Shown piece after piece: positions 60,386 to 64,000 of a stretch of DNA of 64,000 nucleotides. The stretch covers positions 2,294,001 through 2,358,000 of the forward strand of contig JABTTV010000001.1 of assembly GCA_015075725.1 (NCBI GenBank), in the 5' to 3' direction. Origin of the DNA: Anaerolineales bacterium (lineage in GTDB: Bacteria; Chloroflexota; Anaerolineae; Anaerolineales; Villigracilaceae). A program made the position numbers and the translations under genes. Under the pieces are notes generated by a model, which was given only the letters and a program-made list of their open reading frames with translations, was not told the DNA's origin and did no database searches. Position 1 is the first letter of the stretch; each line of letters opens with the position of its first letter.

Positions 60386-61972
60386 ATGACCCAAGCCCTC
60401 TACCGCAAGTACCGCCCGAAACAATGGGATACCGTGATTGGACAAGACCACGTCATCCAAACCCTGACCAACTCCATCAAAGCAGACAGAGTCGGTCATG
60501 CCTATCTTTTCGCGGGTCCACGCGGAACGGGCAAGACCACCGTCGCGCGTTTGCTGGCGAAAGCGGTGAACTGTCTCAACGAAGACCCCACCCAACGCCC
60601 CGACAATACCTGCGACCACTGCAAGGCAGTCAATGAAAATCGCTTCCTCGACCTGATCGAGATCGACGCGGCGTCCAACACATCGGTGGATGATGTCCGT
60701 GATTTGCGCGACAAGATCAACTTCGCGCCTACGCAGGGCAAATATAAAATCTACATCATCGACGAAGTTCACATGCTCTCGACCGCGGCGTTCAATGCAC
60801 TGCTCAAAACACTTGAAGAGCCGCCGCCGCATGCCATCTTCGTCTTAGCCACTACTGAAATTCACAAAATCCCCGCCACGGTTTTATCGCGCTGTCAGCG
60901 TCATGAGTTCCGCCGCGTGCCGATTGATGAGATCGTCAAAAATCTCAAAACCATCATTGAATCCGAAAACATCCAAGCCGATGAAGAGGCGCTCACTCTC
61001 ATTGCCCGTCAGTCGGCAGGTGGTATGCGCGACGCGCAATCGTTGCTCGATCAGCTTTCTTCTACAGGCGCGAAGATCACGCTCCACATTGCGCAGCAAG
61101 TCCTCGGCACGGCAACCAGTCAGACCGTGCTCGATGTCATCAACTCCGTCCTCGACCATCAACCCGCGCGCGGACTCGAAACCATTCACAAAGCCCTCGA
61201 CTCAGGCGCCGATCCGCGTTCGTTGGCGCGTCAACTCGTGGAATACACTCGCGGGCTGATGCTCATTCAAATGGGCAACGCCGAGCAGGTCGAAGCCACG
61301 CGCGAAGTCAAAACCCAAATGGAAGCGCACGCTCAAGCCTTCAACACATCCGATGTTTTGCGCATGATGAAAATTTTCAACAACGCGGCAACGGATTTGC
61401 GCGGCGGCTGGCAGCCCTCTTTGAGTCTGGAACTCGCCCTCGCGGAAGTGATCGACGCTCCAGCCGAAGTTGCCTCTATCGCCGCCTCGCCTCAACCCAA
61501 GCCGAAGCCTGCTTCTATTTCCCAAGCAGTTTCCAAGCCGGATGCCGTGCTGAGCGGAGGGTCGAGTAGTCCTGAGCGGAGCGGACCGGAGCCGAGGGAC
61601 GTATCGAGACCCGAAGCCGAAGCGCCCGCCATCAACTCCAACGACATCGTCAAAGCCTGGAAGCCGCTCATCAATGCCCTTCCCAAAGCGCAGGCGAATC
61701 TCGGCGCGTTGATGAACTCGGTCAAGATGATCGACGTGCAAGGCAAGACCCTTATCCTCGGTATGGCAAGCGACGTGCTCGTGGAAAAACTCAACAAACC
61801 CGATCAGATCGAAATCATACAGCGCCTCATCAAAGACCACTTCCATGTGGATTTGTCCGTGCGCTGTGTGGTCACCAATGCCAAAGGCAAACTCCCCGCC
61901 CACGTTGCGCAAGACGGCATGGTTGCTGCTGCAATCCAACATGGTGGCGAAATCGTGGATATGGATGAATAA
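60386..61972 (+). CDS. dnaX: DNA polymerase III gamma/tau subunit with an in-frame repeat insertion
   Basis: The 528-residue clamp-loader ATPase has LYRKYRPKQWDTVIGQDHVI, Walker A GPRGTGKTT, zinc-binding cysteines (CLNEDPTQRPDNTCDHC), Walker B region IIDEVHMLS and the sensor ALLKTLEEPPPHAIFVLATT. Domain III follows. Between about residue 385 and 420 lies a Ser/Pro/Arg-rich linker whose central part (GGSSSPERSGPEPRDVSRPE) is encoded by dispersed-repeat sequence at 61547-61611. The C-terminal tau-like domain is intact. It is followed by ybaB and recR, the common bacterial order. Confidence 0.95.
   Translation: MTQALYRKYRPKQWDTVIGQDHVIQTLTNSIKADRVGHAYLFAGPRGTGKTTVARLLAKAVNCLNEDPTQRPDNTCDHCKAVNENRFLDLIEIDAASNTSVDDVRDLRDKINFAPTQGKYKIYIIDEVHMLSTAAFNALLKTLEEPPPHAIFVLATTEIHKIPATVLSRCQRHEFRRVPIDEIVKNLKTIIESENIQADEEALTLIARQSAGGMRDAQSLLDQLSSTGAKITLHIAQQVLGTATSQTVLDVINSVLDHQPARGLETIHKALDSGADPRSLARQLVEYTRGLMLIQMGNAEQVEATREVKTQMEAHAQAFNTSDVLRMMKIFNNAATDLRGGWQPSLSLELALAEVIDAPAEVASIAASPQPKPKPASISQAVSKPDAVLSGGSSSPERSGPEPRDVSRPEAEAPAINSNDIVKAWKPLINALPKAQANLGALMNSVKMIDVQGKTLILGMASDVLVEKLNKPDQIEIIQRLIKDHFHVDLSVRCVVTNAKGKLPAHVAQDGMVAAAIQHGGEIVDMDE
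61547..61611. repeat. Dispersed-repeat sequence in frame inside dnaX
   Basis: The stretch contains GTCCTGAGCGGAGCGGAC and GGGACGTATCGAGACC, close to the dispersed 'GTCCTGAGCGGAGTCGAAGGGACGTATCGAGACC' type of bacterial repeat. It falls in the disordered linker of the tau protein. Confidence 0.5.
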
Positions 61973-62018
61973 CCACTAACTACTTAACTATGTAACTACT
62001 CAACCAGGAGATGAATTT

Positions 62019-62348
62019 ATGGCAAAAGGATTCAACAAAGGACCCGCCATGGGCGGACAGGGTGGGATGATGCAGCAATTGCAGCGAATGCAAAAACAAA
62101 TGGAAGAGGCGCAGGCGAAACTCGCGGAAGAGACAGTCTCCGCCACGGCGGGCGGCGGCGCGATCAAAGTCACCATGACCGGTGACCAGAAATGTAAATC
62201 GGTTGAGATCTCCCCCGAGTTCCTCAAAGACGCCGATGCCGAATTGCTGCAAGACATGGTCTTATCCGCTGTCAACATGGCGCTCGACCAAAGTCGCGAA
62301 CTCCAGCAAAAGTTGATGGGTCCGCTCGCGGGTGGGCTTCCGTTCTAA
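62019..62348 (+). CDS. ybaB: YbaB/EbfC nucleoid-associated protein
   Basis: The 109-residue protein has an N-terminal Gly/Gln/Met-rich part (GFNKGPAMGGQGGMMQQL), the helical QKQMEEAQAKLAEETVSATA and the beta sheet GGAIKVTMTGDQKCKSVEIS. YbaB dimers bind DNA and alter nucleoid structure; the dnaX-ybaB-recR order is conserved in many bacteria. AACCAGGAG precedes the start. Confidence 0.92.
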   Translation: MAKGFNKGPAMGGQGGMMQQLQRMQKQMEEAQAKLAEETVSATAGGGAIKVTMTGDQKCKSVEISPEFLKDADAELLQDMVLSAVNMALDQSRELQQKLMGPLAGGLPF

Positions 62349-62421
62349 GTGCTTCGGTGTCAGGTATCAGGTGTCAGGTTTATAAACCACCTGATACCTG
62401 ATACCTGGAACCTGATACCCC
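62349..62421 (+). repeat. Word-repeat hairpin spacer ybaB-recR
   Basis: CAGGTATCAGGTG (62361-62373) and CACCTGATACCTG (62388-62400) are perfect 13-bp arms; the loop has GGTTT/AAACC that can also pair, and GATACCTG is repeated once more outside. It ends just before recR. Confidence 0.6.
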
Positions 62422-63027
62422 ATGCTCTTACCCGAATCCATTCAATCTCTAGTCACCGCCCTCGAACGCCTGCCCGGCATCGGACCCAAGTCTGCTTCAC
62501 GGTTGGCGTTCTATCTTCTTCGCGCGCCCGAAGATGTCGCGCAAGATTTGTCCACTGCGCTGGCGAATCTCAAAGCCAATACCGCCTTCTGCTCCGAATG
62601 TTTCAACATCACCGATGCAGGGCGCAAGCGCTGTGAGATTTGCGAATCCCAAAAACGCGATTCATCCCTCATCTGTGTCGTCGAAGAAGCCTTGGACGTC
62701 CTCGCGCTCGAACGCACGGGCGGCTTTCAAGGCAGGTATCACGTCTTGCAGGGAGTTTTATCTCCCATCGAAGGCATCGGTCCCGACGATCTCAAGATCA
62801 AGCAACTTGCTGAACGTGTTGCACGTGGGGGAGTGGAGGAGGTCATCATCGCCACCAATCCCAGCATGGAAGGCGACGCGACCGCGCTCTATCTCCGTCA
62901 ACAACTTGAGCCGATGGGCGTCAAAGTCACCCGCCTCGCGCGCGGTCTGCCCGTGGGCGGTGACCTGGAATATGCCGATCAAAACACCTTACTGCGTGCG
63001 CTTGCAGGCAGGCATGAAATGAACTAA
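62422..63027 (+). CDS. recR: Recombination mediator RecR
   Basis: The 201-residue protein of the RecFOR pathway has the helix-hairpin-helix ALERLPGIGPKSASRLAFYL, a zinc finger CSECFNITDAGRKRCEIC, a Toprim domain (ICVVEEALDVLALERTGGFQ) and the C-terminal Walker B-like region. It helps load RecA at gaps. Length and motif order are typical. Confidence 0.95.
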   Translation: MLLPESIQSLVTALERLPGIGPKSASRLAFYLLRAPEDVAQDLSTALANLKANTAFCSECFNITDAGRKRCEICESQKRDSSLICVVEEALDVLALERTGGFQGRYHVLQGVLSPIEGIGPDDLKIKQLAERVARGGVEEVIIATNPSMEGDATALYLRQQLEPMGVKVTRLARGLPVGGDLEYADQNTLLRALAGRHEMN

Positions 63028-63035
63028 TCCCTGAT

Positions 63036-63060
63036 GGGGCGCGAGAACCGCGCCCCTACG
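63036..63060. repeat. GTAGGGG-type dispersed palindrome, copy 2
   Basis: GGGGCGCG and CGCGCCCC (8-bp arms, 5-base loop) followed by TACGATTTT, between recR and the glycosyltransferase gene. The downstream CCCCTAC[AG]ATTT matches the rpe copy. The T-run is too short for a clear terminator. Confidence 0.5.
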
Positions 63061-63069
63061 ATTTTAAAA

Positions 63070-64000
63070 ATGAACATCACTATTCTTACCTTCGGCTCTC
63101 GCGGCGACGTCCAACCCTTTCTCCCTTTATCTCTCGGCTTGATGTCTCGCGGACATAATGTCATTCTTGCCGCGCCAGCACGATTTAAGTCTCTGGTTGA
63201 AGAACATGGCATCACATTCTTTCCGCTTGCTGGCGACCCTGAAGAGCTCAGTCGCCGCCTCAATGATGCGGGTTATAACTTCGTCAAACTCGTCAAAGAG
63301 TTAATGTCTCATGCTGTGGATATCGGCGCAGAGATGATGCGTCAAACCGATGAAGCCTGCCATGACGCAGACCTCATCATCCATACCTTCGCTCATGCTG
63401 TTGGAGCGAACACGCTCGCGCGCGAGAAAAAAATCCCCGATATCCACATCCAAACTTTTCCCATGTTCACGCCCACCGGCGATTATCCCAACATCTCTTT
63501 GCCAAATTTACGAATTCGTTTCTTGAATCGCCTATCTCACATCGCCTCCTTGAAAATCACCGAACTCACTTCATCTTTGGGATTTGAACAAGTCCGCCGC
63601 CGAGCGGGCTTACCCAAGCGAAAACTATATTCTCCCTTCAAAGATACCCCGCCTCACCTCCGGACCCCGATCCTGTGTGCCTGGTCCCCGAGCCTGATTC
63701 CATCCTCAAGTGACTGGAGTCCACGCGTGCATGTCACTGGATATTATTTCTTTCCGTATAACAATTCATATTCTCCGCCTAATGAATTAAGAGAATTTCT
63801 AGAGGCAGGAAAACCACCAGTTTGTATTTCGTTTGGAAGTATGGTCCACAAGAACCCTGAAAAAGTTGACGAATTCATTCATGCTTCCTTGAAGCAAACA
63901 AACAATCGCGGGGTTATCTTATCGGGGTGGGGAAGTATGAAACGTGAGTCGACGAGCGATGTGTTATATCTCGAGTCCGCGCCGCATGATTGGCTGCTGC
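63070..64000 (+). CDS. GT1-family glycosyltransferase, N-terminal part (3' end outside window)
   Basis: The frame is open from ATG 63070 to the window end, 310 residues. The start NITILTFGSRGDVQPFLPLS and the segment CISFGSMVHKNP are the usual features of the UDP-glucosyl/sterol or macrolide glycosyltransferase family (GT-B fold). The sugar-nucleotide-binding C-terminal motif lies outside the window, except for the beginning at SAPHDWLL. A lipid, sterol or glycolipid acceptor is likely; not determinable here. No ribosome binding site is obvious. Confidence 0.82.
   Translation, partial: MNITILTFGSRGDVQPFLPLSLGLMSRGHNVILAAPARFKSLVEEHGITFFPLAGDPEELSRRLNDAGYNFVKLVKELMSHAVDIGAEMMRQTDEACHDADLIIHTFAHAVGANTLAREKKIPDIHIQTFPMFTPTGDYPNISLPNLRIRFLNRLSHIASLKITELTSSLGFEQVRRRAGLPKRKLYSPFKDTPPHLRTPILCAWSPSLIPSSSDWSPRVHVTGYYFFPYNNSYSPPNELREFLEAGKPPVCISFGSMVHKNPEKVDEFIHASLKQTNNRGVILSGWGSMKRESTSDVLYLESAPHDWLL

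Overview
The window looks like a chromosome segment of an Anaerolineae-type Chloroflexota bacterium. This is inferred from composition and gene style: moderately high GC, many lipoproteins and membrane proteins with Thr/Pro-rich linkers, Ser/Thr kinases with extracytoplasmic domains, FGE/SUMF1-fold lipoproteins, and dispersed GC-rich palindromes. No phage, plasmid, CRISPR array, rRNA or tRNA was seen. Both window edges cut a gene: a FIST-domain protein on the left and a GT1 glycosyltransferase on the right.

Layout. 1-4.6 kb: FIST protein, a lipoprotein, then a Fur-family regulator with a TTGCAA inverted repeat in its own leader, followed by a complete CbiM-CbiQ-CbiO metal ECF transporter. 4.6-6.1 kb: metK on the minus strand under a SAM-I riboswitch, with terminator and promoter. 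6.2-16.7 kb: lipoproteins, a C39 peptidase, flavin reductase, AMMECR1, TPR, DUF971, SH3, lipid kinase, an esterase-like lipoprotein and a PknB-type kinase. 15.5-26.5 kb: a block resembling the Firmicutes prkC-rpe-rpmB-yloU-yloV-recG order, followed by coaD and a SepIVA-like coiled-coil gene. A PadR/HAAS pair, a DegV (FakB-like) gene and a BrnT/BrnA toxin-antitoxin pair are interleaved in it.

26.6-37.4 kb is the most unusual region. Eleven minus-strand genes encode a histidine-rich multi-pass protein reminiscent of heme-copper oxidases/NO reductases, a heme O synthase-like UbiA enzyme, a NapH/NosR-like polyferredoxin, an FGE-fold lipoprotein, a lipoprotein with two tandem FmdE-like domains, and six otherwise unrecognised membrane proteins. 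They lie in three transcription units, each preceded by a TGTGA-N6-TCACA-type site. A divergent Crp/Fnr regulator, whose recognition helix carries the CRP R-E-x-x-x-R residues, sits at the edge. I read this as a candidate undescribed anaerobic or nitrosative-stress respiratory system; the catalytic assignment is unproven.

37.4-53.3 kb: lysA, a 7TM-PAS-GAF-GGDEF diguanylate cyclase, a DivIC-like protein, rplI, a GNAT/TfoX-C/Tag mini-operon, a PfkB-like protein lacking the catalytic Asp, an M20 peptidase, a class III adenylate cyclase, a TgpA-like transglutaminase, a PAP2 phosphatase and a kinase fused to a TolB-like propeller. 53.3-58.2 kb: CIRCE-hrcA-grpE-dnaK-dnaJ. 58.3-64 kb: Nudix, prmA, LTD protein, dnaX, ybaB, recR and the start of a glycosyltransferase. 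Spacers in the last 10 kb are built of reiterated inverted words, and dispersed-repeat sequence appears in frame inside prmA and dnaX. Several genes have a -10 hexamer only 6-10 bases before the start codon, suggesting leaderless mRNAs.
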